Source: Desulfoplanes formicivorans (GTDB lineage: Bacteria > Desulfobacterota > Desulfovibrionia > Desulfovibrionales > Desulfomicrobiaceae). Taken from it: a DNA stretch of 64,000 bases. Within the stretch, counting starts at the first letter, position 1. The number at the start of each line of letters is the position of its first letter. The stretch spans positions 62,001-126,000 of the forward strand of contig NZ_BDFE01000004.1 in the NCBI RefSeq assembly GCF_001748225.1, in the 5' to 3' direction. The notes under the pieces are model-generated. The model saw nothing but the letters and a program-made list of their open reading frames with translations. It ran no database searches and had not been told where the DNA came from. The position numbers and the translations under genes were made by a program. Positions 1 to 8,741 of this stretch are shown one piece after another.

Positions 1-710
1 TCAGTGGGCCGCAACCGTGTTGGCTTGGCCAGGATATCCGAAGGAATGGCGATCTTGCCAAGATCATGGATCATTCCGGCAAGACGGATGGTCTCCACCT
101 TTTCATAGGGCAGACCCATTTCCCGGCCAATGGCTGTGGCCAATTCCGACACCCGCTGCTGATGGCCGGCCGTATAGGCATCCTTCATCTCCCCGGTGAG
201 GGAGATGACATGAACGATGTCGTCAAAGGCCCGCCTGAGATCGCTTAGGGTCTTGTTGAGCTTGCGCGTGCGCTCGGCAACCTGGTCCTGCAAGATTTTC
301 TGATGACGCAGGCTTTGCTGCTCAAGGCTTCTTCGCCGCAAGGCATTGCTTACGTTGATCAGCACCTCGTTGACCCGCACCGGCTTGACCAGATATCCAT
401 AGGCTCCAAAATCAAGGGCAGTCTCGGCCAAACCGGAATCATCAAGACCCGTGACCATGATAATGGCCGTGTCCGGATAGCTGCTCCGCAGGCTTCTCGC
501 CAACTCCATGCCATTGTCGCCCTTGAGATCAATGTCACACAGAACCAGATCAAAGGCCCTGTGATCACATGCGGCCACGGCTTCATCGGCATTGCTTGCA
601 GCAACGCAGTTATAATGGAATGACTCGAGCAAATCCTTCATGAATGTGCGGATTTGCGGATCATCATCCACCACGAGGATATGCACCAGGGACGGATCCG
701 TTGGCTTCAT
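1..710 (-). CDS. Response regulator, receiver domain plus HD-GYP-like output domain (3' end cut by window)
   Basis: A two-component regulator reading leftwards and truncated at the window edge, with about 236 residues visible. The N-terminal 120 residues are a CheY-like receiver: the acidic pocket is VVDDD near residue 15, the phospho-acceptor Asp lies in LVLCDIDL, and the conserved Lys is in YLVKP. A coiled stretch (residues 125-160) leads into the start of an HD domain with a helix rich in H and R and the motif MIHDLGKIAIP, typical of HD-GYP c-di-GMP phosphodiesterases. The ATG at 710 has an AGGAG Shine-Dalgarno sequence about 7 nt upstream. The GYP motif is outside the window, so phosphodiesterase activity is inferred. 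No partner kinase is visible. Confidence 0.88.
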   Translation of the reverse strand, partial: MKPTDPSLVHILVVDDDPQIRTFMKDLLESFHYNCVAASNADEAVAACDHRAFDLVLCDIDLKGDNGMELARSLRSSYPDTAIIMVTGLDDSGLAETALDFGAYGYLVKPVRVNEVLINVSNALRRRSLEQQSLRHQKILQDQVAERTRKLNKTLSDLRRAFDDIVHVISLTGEMKDAYTAGHQQRVSELATAIGREMGLPYEKVETIRLAGMIHDLGKIAIPSDILAKPTRLRPT

Positions 711-951
711 GTCTAGCTCCTTTTGATTCAATAAACACCGGCTTGGAACACGAGAAGTCAAGGCGGGCCATGAAAATGGCGACCATGCCTGCCAGACATG
801 ATGCACTGCCGGGCAGGCACCTCCGACCGGGAAAGCCAGCGCTGATCCTGCCCTGATTGCGTGCTTCCGCCCTTCATCGCGAAAGCCCCTGGAGGTCACG
901 TTCTGCTATCTCTAAGGGGATCACGCAACGCGCTATCATCCCCGCCGTACG

Positions 952-1851
952 TTACGACGTATAGACCCACTCAAGAATGGCCTTTTGCATGTGCAACCGG
1001 TTCTCGGCCTGATCCCAGACAAGGGACTGCGGACCTTCGAGAACCTCTTCGATGATCTCTTCCCCGCGATGGGCAGGCAGACAGTGAAGGACCTTGCATG
1101 ACGCATCTGCCAGGGCAAGCATGTCCCCATTGACCTGAAAACCGGCAAAGGCCTTTTCCCGTTTTTTCTGCTCCTCTTCCTGTCCCATGGACGCCCAGAC
1201 ATCGGTGTTGATGTAATGGGCTCCCTCAACGGCTTCCCTGGGATCATGGGTGATCCAGATCTTGGCTCCCATTTCCGAGGCCCGTTCAAAAATCGCCTGA
1301 TCGGGCTCGTATCCCTTGGGCACGGCAATGTTCAGCTGAAAGGGAAAGTACACGGCTGCGTTGATCCAGGAATGAGCCATGTTGTTGCCATCTCCCACCC
1401 AGGCAACCACCAGGTCGGCAAAATCAGGAGTCCGCTCGTACATGGTCAGCAGATCACTCATGATCTGGCAGGGATGATATTCGTCGGTCAGGGCATTGAT
1501 CACCGGAATGGAGCCGTATTGCACAAACTCCTCCAGTTTTTCCTGACCAAAGGTCCGGATGACCAGGCCGTCCACAAAACGGGAAAGGACCCGGGCCGTA
1601 TCCTTGAGAGGTTCGCTGCGACCAAGCTGACTGTCGCGCGGCGTCATGAACATGGTCTGCCCGCCAAGATGGCGGATGGCCACTTCAAAGGAGGTGCGGG
1701 TTCGGGTGGAGGCCTTTTCAAAAATGAGGGCCAGGGTCTTGCCGGCCAAAAGATCGCTCCGGAATCCGGATGTTTTCATCTCATGGGCACGGCGAACCAA
1801 TGCCACAGCCTCGGACTGTTTGAGGTCCCTGATACTTAAAAAATGATTCAT
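952..1851 (-). CDS. argF: Ornithine carbamoyltransferase
   Basis: Transfers the carbamoyl group from carbamoyl phosphate to ornithine to give citrulline, in cytosolic arginine biosynthesis. The 299-residue length is normal. The carbamoyl-phosphate loop STRTRTSF is at residues 48-55, a HPCQ motif lies near residue 130, and the ornithine-site motif HCLPAHRGEE is near residue 257. I chose the ATG at 1851 (MNHFLSIRDL) because it matches the family N terminus; the open frame extends further upstream without homology. No strong Shine-Dalgarno sequence is visible. Other arg genes are not adjacent, so it appears to be transcribed alone or with genes outside the window. Confidence 0.96.
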   Translation of the reverse strand: MNHFLSIRDLKQSEAVALVRRAHEMKTSGFRSDLLAGKTLALIFEKASTRTRTSFEVAIRHLGGQTMFMTPRDSQLGRSEPLKDTARVLSRFVDGLVIRTFGQEKLEEFVQYGSIPVINALTDEYHPCQIMSDLLTMYERTPDFADLVVAWVGDGNNMAHSWINAAVYFPFQLNIAVPKGYEPDQAIFERASEMGAKIWITHDPREAVEGAHYINTDVWASMGQEEEQKKREKAFAGFQVNGDMLALADASCKVLHCLPAHRGEEIIEEVLEGPQSLVWDQAENRLHMQKAILEWVYTS

Positions 1852-2010
1852 AATTAATGGGGTAGACGTAGAAATGTTGAAAAAACAGAAACATGCACAA
1901 CGACAAAAAGCCAAGAAATGGCCATATACGAGAGCATGGGATATTGTAAAGCAAAGAACTCCTGGTTTCCTGACTCGCCCGGGAACGCACCGGCAAGCAC
2001 GTTGAGGGGG

Positions 2011-2721
2011 TTACCCGTGAGCACCTGACGCATGGCCCGAAGATGTCGGAGAGGGCCTTCCCAAACCATGCAGCATCCCCGTGGACTCAGGACCGGACCA
2101 GGCTGGATCGGAAGTCCAGGCCTTGAGCAACCGACCCAGATCCTTGGCCAGGGTTTCGACAACCAGATATTCCGGGGCCTGGGGCATGCGGGTCTTGCTG
2201 GTCAGCACCATGTAGTCCCGGTCAGGATGGCCTTCCACCCGTCCGGCCAGGGCCACGGACCAGAGGAGCATACCGGTTTCTGCCTCGTACATTCTGAACG
2301 TGAAACCCAGGGACGTTGTTCCGGTCGCCCCTCCCTGCATGAACCGGGTGATCTCTCCCATGGCCACAAGATCAACGCCCTGGGCCCGGGCCTGTTCACA
2401 GGCATGAGCAACTCCGGTCCAGGGGGATTGCCCATACACCATGAGTCCGAAAACCTGCTGGCCAACGAGATGATCCCAAACCACCCGGCCCAGCTCGGCA
2501 CCAATACGCCGGGAATTGTCAATTTCTTGTCGGACCTCAAAGGGATAGCAGATGCACCCGAGGGGTCGCGCCGGAGGATTCAGGGGCGCCACCATGACCC
2601 GTGGTTCCGCCCGCTCCACCAGGGGATCCACATAAACAATCTGGGGACCCACAACAGGTTCCCAGGCAATGCAACCGCTCATGACCACCAGGAGTGCCAG
2701 TGCAACAGCAAAACGTTTCAT
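2011..2721 (-). CDS. Putative outer-membrane or periplasmic lipoprotein
   Basis: A 236-residue protein that I cannot assign to a named family. It starts MKRFAVALALLVVMSGC, a lipoprotein signal peptide with a lipobox ending at Cys17, so the mature protein should be lipid-anchored. The ATG at 2721 has a GGAG Shine-Dalgarno sequence. The mature part has a Pro-rich linker, a region around residues 70-190 with alternating strands and helices (for example VDLVAMGEITRF), and a Ser/Gly/His-rich tail. This resembles small lipoproteins with a TolB-N-like or CsgG-like alpha/beta fold, but that is only an impression. It is divergent from the YcaO gene to its right. Confidence 0.75.
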   Translation of the reverse strand: MKRFAVALALLVVMSGCIAWEPVVGPQIVYVDPLVERAEPRVMVAPLNPPARPLGCICYPFEVRQEIDNSRRIGAELGRVVWDHLVGQQVFGLMVYGQSPWTGVAHACEQARAQGVDLVAMGEITRFMQGGATGTTSLGFTFRMYEAETGMLLWSVALAGRVEGHPDRDYMVLTSKTRMPQAPEYLVVETLAKDLGRLLKAWTSDPAWSGPESTGMLHGLGRPSPTSSGHASGAHG

Positions 2722-2876
2722 GGTCTGATCTCCATTCCTGAAATGAAAAAAATGTGTGTACCAGCGAAACAAGCGGAAATCATTGCATACAACCGCTGGC
2801 CGACAGGACTCATGCAAAAAAACAACCAACATGTACCACAAACAGATTTTGAGTCCAGCCGGGATTTCTGCTATGC

Positions 2877-4619
2877 ATGGCCTTTATCGAACACTTGTTG
2901 TCGAATCTGCCAAAAGGTGCCGCGAACATCATGCCCAAAATCCACTACATTCTCAGTCACGTCCTCAGTCACGCCAGCGTGGCCCTGTTTGCTCCCCGCC
3001 CCCTCAAGGAACCGGATACCCAAGAGCTCATGACCCTGCTGGGCCAGCGCCCCCAAGACAGCTTTCTCCATGCGTTTGCGGTCAGGAAACTTTTGCCCCT
3101 TTCCCGGAAAGAGATCCTTGCCCTGCACAAAGATTTTGCAGATGACCAGATGGTCATGTCCCTCATGTTCACCGTGAGCCTTCTGAGGACCGATCTAAGC
3201 GATCTTCTGGAGACGATACCCAGGGACACCCGCCAGGAACTTGCCCGGCTCTCTCCTCTCAACTACAGCCGCGTTCTTATGCAGGAGGACCACCCGCAGC
3301 ACCAGATCCTGGTTCAAGCCTTTCGCACAAACATTGACAACCACGTGCCCCTGGATGCCCTTGACATCCAGGCCACAGCCAAAGACCTGGCCCTGGAGTC
3401 CAGGGAACCACCACAGGCCCCCTCCATTGCCACCATCAGACAGAGCCTGGACAAGGTCACGCCGATCCCCCCGCCCCCGCGCATGCAGGTTTTCAGGGAC
3501 GCCATGCACAAACTCTATTCCATCGGGGCCATCTCCGGACAGGAGATGCGACACCAGGCATCCTTGAGTCCCTGGGCCATCCAGCGCAACTGGACCCTGG
3601 ACGTGAGCACGGCCAGCGGTGCCAACCATTTCCGGCTGTCAGGTCCGCAGACAAGCTACGGCCGGGGGCTGGACCTTGAAGGGGCACGGGTTTCCTGTGC
3701 CATGGAAATCGTGGAACGGTTTTCGTCCTACGCAACCGTCAGCGACGGCGTGATCACCGGGTGTGCCCGACGCTATCCCCTTGTACGAGGAAGCTACAAG
3801 GAGCTGCGCGACCAGGGCAAACATCCCCTTGATCCGGGCAAGCTCTGTCTTGAAGCGCCCTACGCGGGAGAATCCCTGTACTGGATGGAGGGCCACTCCC
3901 ACGCCGGACAGGATCACGAAACCGTTCATATTCCTGTCCAATGCGCCTTTTTGTTTTCCAACCTGGACGAACCCGATCTGTTCAGCGGTCTGAGCTCCAC
4001 AGGCCTGGCCTCGGGAACGGATATGGACCAGGCCAAGACCAATGCCATTGTCGAGGTGATCGAACGGGACTGCAAGGGAACCCAGCTCTTCGATCCTTCC
4101 AGGTGTTTCAGGATCACCTCGGACGAACCCGAATTGAACAGACTGCTCAAACGGTACGCCAATCTGGGCATTGAAATCCAGTTCCAGGATATCACCGGCC
4201 ACCTGGGTGTGCCCTGCTACCGATGCTATGTCATCGCACCGGACGGGCAGATCATCATGGGCACGGCCGCCCATCTTGATGGCAACAAGGCCTTGGTGGC
4301 AGCCATGACAGAGACCCCCTACCCCTTCCCGGGCGGACCAGCATCCCGGCGTGATCCCAGGGACCTGCCCGTCAGAAGGGTCGAGGACCTGCCAAGATAT
4401 TCCACCGGATCACCCACAGGCGACAGGGTACTTCTGGAAACCCTGCTGGAACACCATGGTCTCAAGGCCTATTATGCGGATCTCACCTGCCGCCGACTGG
4501 GCTTTCCCGTGGTCCGTGCCATCATCCCCGGCCTTGAAATCATGACCGATTTTGATGATTTCTCAAGGGTCAGCCCACGTCTGTACAATCAGTACCTGCA
4601 CCTGACCCCAAACCGGTAA
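2877..4619 (+). CDS. YcaO-family ATP-dependent protein (orphan, with N-terminal extension)
   Basis: A 580-residue protein with two parts. Residues 1-200 are an unrecognised helical region; residues 205-575 are a YcaO domain. Three YcaO ATP/Mg signature segments are visible: MEIVER (residues 276-281), VEVIERD (392-398), and a Gly-His-Asp...AMTE segment ending at Glu479. YcaO proteins use ATP to activate a backbone amide (azoline or thioamide formation) or act as accessory factors. The Pro-rich C-terminal end of azoline cyclases is missing, and no TfuA-like, E1-like or precursor-peptide gene adjoins it. The start is uncertain: ATG 2877 has a weak ribosome site, and ATG 2931 is an alternative. 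A hairpin terminator follows. Confidence 0.85.
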   Translation: MAFIEHLLSNLPKGAANIMPKIHYILSHVLSHASVALFAPRPLKEPDTQELMTLLGQRPQDSFLHAFAVRKLLPLSRKEILALHKDFADDQMVMSLMFTVSLLRTDLSDLLETIPRDTRQELARLSPLNYSRVLMQEDHPQHQILVQAFRTNIDNHVPLDALDIQATAKDLALESREPPQAPSIATIRQSLDKVTPIPPPPRMQVFRDAMHKLYSIGAISGQEMRHQASLSPWAIQRNWTLDVSTASGANHFRLSGPQTSYGRGLDLEGARVSCAMEIVERFSSYATVSDGVITGCARRYPLVRGSYKELRDQGKHPLDPGKLCLEAPYAGESLYWMEGHSHAGQDHETVHIPVQCAFLFSNLDEPDLFSGLSSTGLASGTDMDQAKTNAIVEVIERDCKGTQLFDPSRCFRITSDEPELNRLLKRYANLGIEIQFQDITGHLGVPCYRCYVIAPDGQIIMGTAAHLDGNKALVAAMTETPYPFPGGPASRRDPRDLPVRRVEDLPRYSTGSPTGDRVLLETLLEHHGLKAYYADLTCRRLGFPVVRAIIPGLEIMTDFDDFSRVSPRLYNQYLHLTPNR

Positions 4620-4643
4620 CAGCCAGATCCCCCCAAAAACCAT

Positions 4644-4695
4644 CAGCCCACCGTCCGCCAGCGACATTGCATTCTGGCAGACGGTGGGCTGTTTT
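4644..4695 (+). terminator. Intrinsic terminator after the YcaO gene
   Basis: Long inverted repeat with arms CAGCCCACCGTC and GACGGTGGGCTG, extended by a second pairing CCAG/CTGG, followed by TTTT. It lies 25 nt past the YcaO stop codon and in front of the converging ybeY gene. Confidence 0.8.
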
Positions 4696-4788
4696 CAGAT
4701 CGGGTCGGCCTATTTGTCAGGGGAACAGCCGGAACCAGCCGAACCCGCACAGGGGCCATTCCTGTCCCGAACAGATCAGAACCTCGAC

Positions 4789-5211
4789 TCAATCAGCAGG
4801 GTTGCAAACGTCCGCAACAACCATTTCCGTGAGGGAATACATGGTTTCCCCGTGATCGTAGCCGGCCAGATGGAGGATACCGTGGGCAAGAAGACGAACA
4901 AGATGCTCTCGTGGATCCTGACCATAGAGATGGATTTCCCGGGTCAGGGTATCAATGGACAGGGCAAGCTCGCCGAGAACGGTTGCGCTGTCTTCGGGAG
5001 AAACGGGAAAACTGAGGATATTGGTGGGACCGGTACAGCCCAGAAAGGCTTTGTTCAGGGCAGCTATGCGGCGATCATCAACACACTGGAGCACCAAGTC
5101 CCGGTCCTGCAGACCAAGGCATGTGAGAATCGAGGTCAGCAGCGGCAACAATTCCGAACGGCAAAGAGGAAGGGTCGGGTTCAACCGTGCTTGGGTTTCA
5201 AGATGGATCAT
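4789..5211 (-). CDS. ybeY: Endoribonuclease YbeY (rRNA maturation factor)
   Basis: Single-strand-specific metallo-endoribonuclease acting in 16S rRNA 3' maturation and ribosome quality control. The 140-residue protein carries the zinc motif HGILHLAGYDH (H-x3-H-x5-H) near its C terminus. The ATG at 5211 is preceded by GGAGGAG, which decides the start over an upstream open extension. It overlaps the 3' end of phoH by 14 nt, giving the common phoH-ybeY translational pair. Confidence 0.93.
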   Translation of the reverse strand: MIHLETQARLNPTLPLCRSELLPLLTSILTCLGLQDRDLVLQCVDDRRIAALNKAFLGCTGPTNILSFPVSPEDSATVLGELALSIDTLTREIHLYGQDPREHLVRLLAHGILHLAGYDHGETMYSLTEMVVADVCNPAD

Positions 5212-6187
5212 GTTCTGGCTCCTCCGGGTCGGTGCGGGCAAACCGGTCGTAGGCATGAACGATGCGGCCTACCAGGGGATGCCGGATGACATCGTCGTCC
5301 TTGAAACGGACGAATCCGATGCCTTCTATGCCCTGCAGGATCCTGGCCGCTTGGACCAACCCCGAGGGGGCACGGCCCGGGAGGTCGATCTGGGTCACAT
5401 CTCCGGTGACAACGGCCCTGGCCCCAAAGCCCATTCTCGTCAGAAACATCTTCATCTGTTCGGGCGTGGTATTCTGGGCCTCGTCAAGGATGATGAATGC
5501 GTTGTTCAGGGTTCTCCCACGCATGAAGGCCAGGGGCGCCACCTCGATGAGCCCGGTCTCGAGCATTTCCTGAACCTTGCTCACCTCAAGCATGTCGTGC
5601 AAGGCATCGTACAGGGGGCGCAGATACGGAGTGATCTTTTCCACCAGATCCCCGGGCAGATACCCGAGTTTTTCGCCCGCTTCCACGGCCGGGCGGGTCA
5701 GAATGACCCGTTTGACCTCCTTCTTCAGAAACGCGGACACGGCCAGGGCAACGGCCAGATAGGTCTTGCCCGTTCCGGCCGGGCCAATGCCGAAGGTCAG
5801 ATCGTTTGTCCTGATGGAAGCGAGATAATCCCGCTGGGTCACGGTGCGGGGACTGATGGTCTTTTTGGGAGAAACCACAAACAGATTCTTCCGGAAAAAC
5901 TCCCCAAGGGAGGTGTCAGGTTCCCTGGCCAGGATGCGCATTGCGCAATCCACATCCTGGGTATGGATGCGATGCCCCGTCCGGGCCAGTTCGTACAACT
6001 GGATCAGGGTGGAACGGACCAGTTCGCCCTGATCCCTGTCGGTGAACGCGAGGAACACGGATGTCGACCGTGTTTGAATATCCACGCCGGTTTTGTCCCG
6101 AAGATAGCGGATATTCTTGTCCCTGGGGCCAAAAAGTTCCCGGGCGCTCTGGGCGTCCTCGAAATGAAGGGTAAAGGATGCTTCCAT
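5198..6187 (-). CDS. phoH: PhoH-family ATPase
   Basis: A 329-residue PhoH-like protein: an N-terminal KH-like region (residues 1-110), then a P-loop ATPase with Walker A GPAGTGKT and a Walker B strand ending ILDEAQN. PhoH proteins are thought to be RNA helicases or nucleases working with YbeY. The start MEASFTLHFED at 6187 matches the family; the ribosome site is weak. It is the upstream gene of the overlapping phoH-ybeY pair. Despite its name, no PhoB site is seen upstream. Confidence 0.93.
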   Translation of the reverse strand: MEASFTLHFEDAQSARELFGPRDKNIRYLRDKTGVDIQTRSTSVFLAFTDRDQGELVRSTLIQLYELARTGHRIHTQDVDCAMRILAREPDTSLGEFFRKNLFVVSPKKTISPRTVTQRDYLASIRTNDLTFGIGPAGTGKTYLAVALAVSAFLKKEVKRVILTRPAVEAGEKLGYLPGDLVEKITPYLRPLYDALHDMLEVSKVQEMLETGLIEVAPLAFMRGRTLNNAFIILDEAQNTTPEQMKMFLTRMGFGARAVVTGDVTQIDLPGRAPSGLVQAARILQGIEGIGFVRFKDDDVIRHPLVGRIVHAYDRFARTDPEEPEHDPS

Positions 6188-6390
6188 GAGATCACGTGGT
6201 TGAGTTGAGAACAGACAGCAAATACCGCTCAGGTCGCCTTGCTGACCCGTGCCTGGGACGCTGTCTATCCGGTTTGTGCCCACCCGTCCAATGGTCAAAT
6301 CAATGCTGGCAAGTGCAGATCAAATCCGCTACGAGGACGTTCAATGCGACGTAAACAAGACGCAACCCTTCAAACCTCGACAACCGCTCA

Positions 6391-6663
6391 ATGGATCTCA
6401 AACTCTTTCTGACCACATTCCTGACCCTCTTTATCGCAGAAATCGGCGACAAGACCCAGCTGGCCTGCATTTGTCTGGCAGCCAAAACCCACAAACCGTG
6501 GACCGTCTGGCTGGGCGCATCAGCTGCACTCATTCTGGTCAGCCTGATAGGCGTACTTCTGGCACAGGTCATCACCGAGTACGTTCCGGAAAACATTGTC
6601 AAGAAGGTGGCAGCGACCATGTTCGTGGGTATCGGGTTGCTCATGTTTGCGGACAAGATCTAA
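6391..6663 (+). CDS. Half-size GDT1/TMEM165-type (UPF0016) membrane protein
   Basis: A 90-residue integral membrane protein with three predicted helices. It carries the family signature EIGDKTQ at residues 17-23, the cation-binding motif of GDT1/TMEM165/MneA proteins that move Mn2+ or Ca2+. Most bacterial members contain two such repeats in one chain of about 190 residues; this one has only a single repeat and must dimerise to build the full fold. It lies 45 nt upstream of the PiT phosphate transporter in the same orientation. The ATG has no clear Shine-Dalgarno sequence. Substrate is inferred from the family only. Confidence 0.85.
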   Translation: MDLKLFLTTFLTLFIAEIGDKTQLACICLAAKTHKPWTVWLGASAALILVSLIGVLLAQVITEYVPENIVKKVAATMFVGIGLLMFADKI

Positions 6664-6708
6664 CCTCCCACTCCTTCCGCATACCACCAGTCAGAGGGAA
6701 CTCTCCAC

Positions 6709-7944
6709 ATGGATATTTACGACATATTTTTTTATCTTTCCCTAGGTGGAGGCTTTCTCATGGCCTTCAATCTTGGCGCCAATGATGTGGCCAATTCCAT
6801 GGCCTCTGCCGTGGGCGCCAAGGCCATCTCGGTCAGGCAGGCCGTGCTCATCGCGGGCGTTCTCAATTTTGTCGGAGCTGTTTTTCTGGGTTCCCATGTC
6901 ACGGCCACGGTGAGCAAGGGCATCATCAACCCGGCACAGATCGCCGATCCCAAACTGATCATGATCGGGATGTTCTCGGCCCTGCTTGCGGCCGGGATAT
7001 GGGTACTCATCGCCACCCTGACGGCATTGCCGGTCTCGTCCACCCACTCCATTGTGGGAGCCATCATGGGATTCGGGCTCGTGGCCGGTGGTCCCGACGT
7101 GATCAACTGGCTCAAGATGGGTGGAGTCGTGCTCTCGTGGATCATCTCTCCCTTTGCCGCGGCAACCATCGCCTTTCTCATCTTCAGCCATATCAGACGA
7201 ACCATTTTTTTCAGCCGGCGATTCATCCACCAGGCCAAGAAATGGGGACCCATATGGATGGGCTTCACCGTGTCCCTGGTAGTCCTTTCCTTTTTGTACA
7301 AGACGCCGGTGGGCAAAAAAATGGCCCTTCCCGTTTTCGTGGGCCTGACCATTACCGCCATCGTGACCCTGGGCGTCTGGGCATTGGGCAGGATCTGGGT
7401 CAACCGGATCGTGCGCGACGAAAGCGAAGGGGCCGAAGGCGTGGAGCGGATCTTCCGCAAACTCCAGGTAGGCACGTCCTGTTATGTGGCCCTGTCACAG
7501 GGGGCCAACGACGTGGCCAATGCCATCGGTCCGGTGGCGGCCATCTATCTCATCGCACGTGAACACCAGCTTCTGGCCATGGCCCAGATACCCATGCCCG
7601 TGCTTGTTCTGGGCGGATTCGGCATCGCCACGGGCATTGCCGTACTCGGGCATCGGGTCATGTCCACGGTAGGGGACAAGATCACCCGTTTGACCAATAC
7701 CCGCGGATTTGCTGTTGATTTTGGAGCGGCCAGCACCGTACTGGCCGCCTCCAACATGGGCCTTCCGGTTTCCACAACCCATGCAACGGTTGGCGCGGTT
7801 GTCGGTGTGGGACTGGCCAGAGGATTTTCTGCTGTTGATTTCGGCGTGCTGGGCAGAATTGTTATCTACTGGCTGCTGACCGTTCCCATTGCCGCGTTCA
7901 CTTCGATCATCATATTCCAGATGCTTCGTTGGACCATTTATTGA
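6709..7944 (+). CDS. pit: PiT-family inorganic phosphate transporter
   Basis: A 411-residue inner-membrane carrier with about ten helices and the duplicated PiT signature: GANDVANSMASAVGAKA near residue 24 and GANDVANAIGPVAA near residue 265. PiT proteins import metal-phosphate complexes with protons or sodium. The ATG at 6709 follows GAGGGA. The DUF47 gene downstream (39 nt) is the usual partner of this family. The window also holds a complete Pst operon, so the cell has both low- and high-affinity phosphate uptake. Confidence 0.94.
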   Translation: MDIYDIFFYLSLGGGFLMAFNLGANDVANSMASAVGAKAISVRQAVLIAGVLNFVGAVFLGSHVTATVSKGIINPAQIADPKLIMIGMFSALLAAGIWVLIATLTALPVSSTHSIVGAIMGFGLVAGGPDVINWLKMGGVVLSWIISPFAAATIAFLIFSHIRRTIFFSRRFIHQAKKWGPIWMGFTVSLVVLSFLYKTPVGKKMALPVFVGLTITAIVTLGVWALGRIWVNRIVRDESEGAEGVERIFRKLQVGTSCYVALSQGANDVANAIGPVAAIYLIAREHQLLAMAQIPMPVLVLGGFGIATGIAVLGHRVMSTVGDKITRLTNTRGFAVDFGAASTVLAASNMGLPVSTTHATVGAVVGVGLARGFSAVDFGVLGRIVIYWLLTVPIAAFTSIIIFQMLRWTIY

Positions 7945-7983
7945 TAGAGAATCGAGACCTTTTTCCAGCAAGGAGTACAACAT

Positions 7984-8661
7984 ATGTCCAAGCTTCCCTT
8001 TTTCGGCCTGTTGTCCCCCAAATCCCCCATGGAAGGGCTGGTCGAGCACTACGACAAGATTGCAGAATGCATCTATGTCATCAGCGAATCCCTGGAATGC
8101 TACGTTTCCGGCGTGGGCGCCTGCCGTGAATTCACCGAATTAACGAGGGAAATCGACGCCATTGAGAATCATGCCGATTTGATCAAAAGGAATATTCGCA
8201 ACCACCTTCCCCGACGCCTGTTCATGGCCGTCGACAAGACCCTGTTCCTCAACTACACCAAAAGTCAGGACAATATCCTGGATTCGGCCCAGGAAGCCCT
8301 GCAATGGCTTGGCATGCGCCAGGTGGCCATTCCTGAAGGAACCTTCCAGAAAATGCTCATTGACCTTCTGGAAGAAGTCAAAAACACCACCGAACTTTTG
8401 GGACCGGCCCTGCGGGACACCATTGGTTTTGTTCACGGCGAAACCGTGGACAGGATGGCCATCAAGCAAAAATTCCAGGCCGTACGCAGGCAGCACCACG
8501 ATGTGCAAAAACTGAGCAGAAAGCTGACCTCGGCCATCTACAACTCGACCATGGACTTCAAGGACATCTACCAGCTTATCCATTTCGTGGATTGCCTGGT
8601 GACCATGAGCCACGACAGCGAAAATTGCGCCGATATCCTGCGGACCATGATAGCTAGGTAA
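7984..8661 (+). CDS. DUF47 / PhoU-like accessory protein of the PiT transporter
   Basis: A 225-residue soluble, almost all-helical protein of the TIGR00153/DUF47 family, a relative of PhoU. The family signatures are the N-terminal FFGLLSPKSP segment and the central charged helices rich in Asp, Glu and His that can bind metal clusters. It follows the PiT gene by 39 nt, and a strong AAGGAG site precedes its ATG. Its probable role is to control transport through PiT, as inferred from the gene pair. Confidence 0.9.
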   Translation: MSKLPFFGLLSPKSPMEGLVEHYDKIAECIYVISESLECYVSGVGACREFTELTREIDAIENHADLIKRNIRNHLPRRLFMAVDKTLFLNYTKSQDNILDSAQEALQWLGMRQVAIPEGTFQKMLIDLLEEVKNTTELLGPALRDTIGFVHGETVDRMAIKQKFQAVRRQHHDVQKLSRKLTSAIYNSTMDFKDIYQLIHFVDCLVTMSHDSENCADILRTMIAR

Positions 8662-8741
8662 AAGGGAAGACAGAACCAGCAGGGGATTGAGGCGTCTGCC
8701 TTACCCCTGGAGCGAGCACAAGATCCTGTCACCCGTGTGTT

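Noticed and set aside
1216-1839. Plus-strand open frame opposite argF
   Set aside because: Shadow of argF, whose motifs are intact on the minus strand.
4955-6208. Long plus-strand open frame opposite ybeY/phoH
   Set aside because: Antisense shadow of two well-conserved genes; its residues have no domain character.
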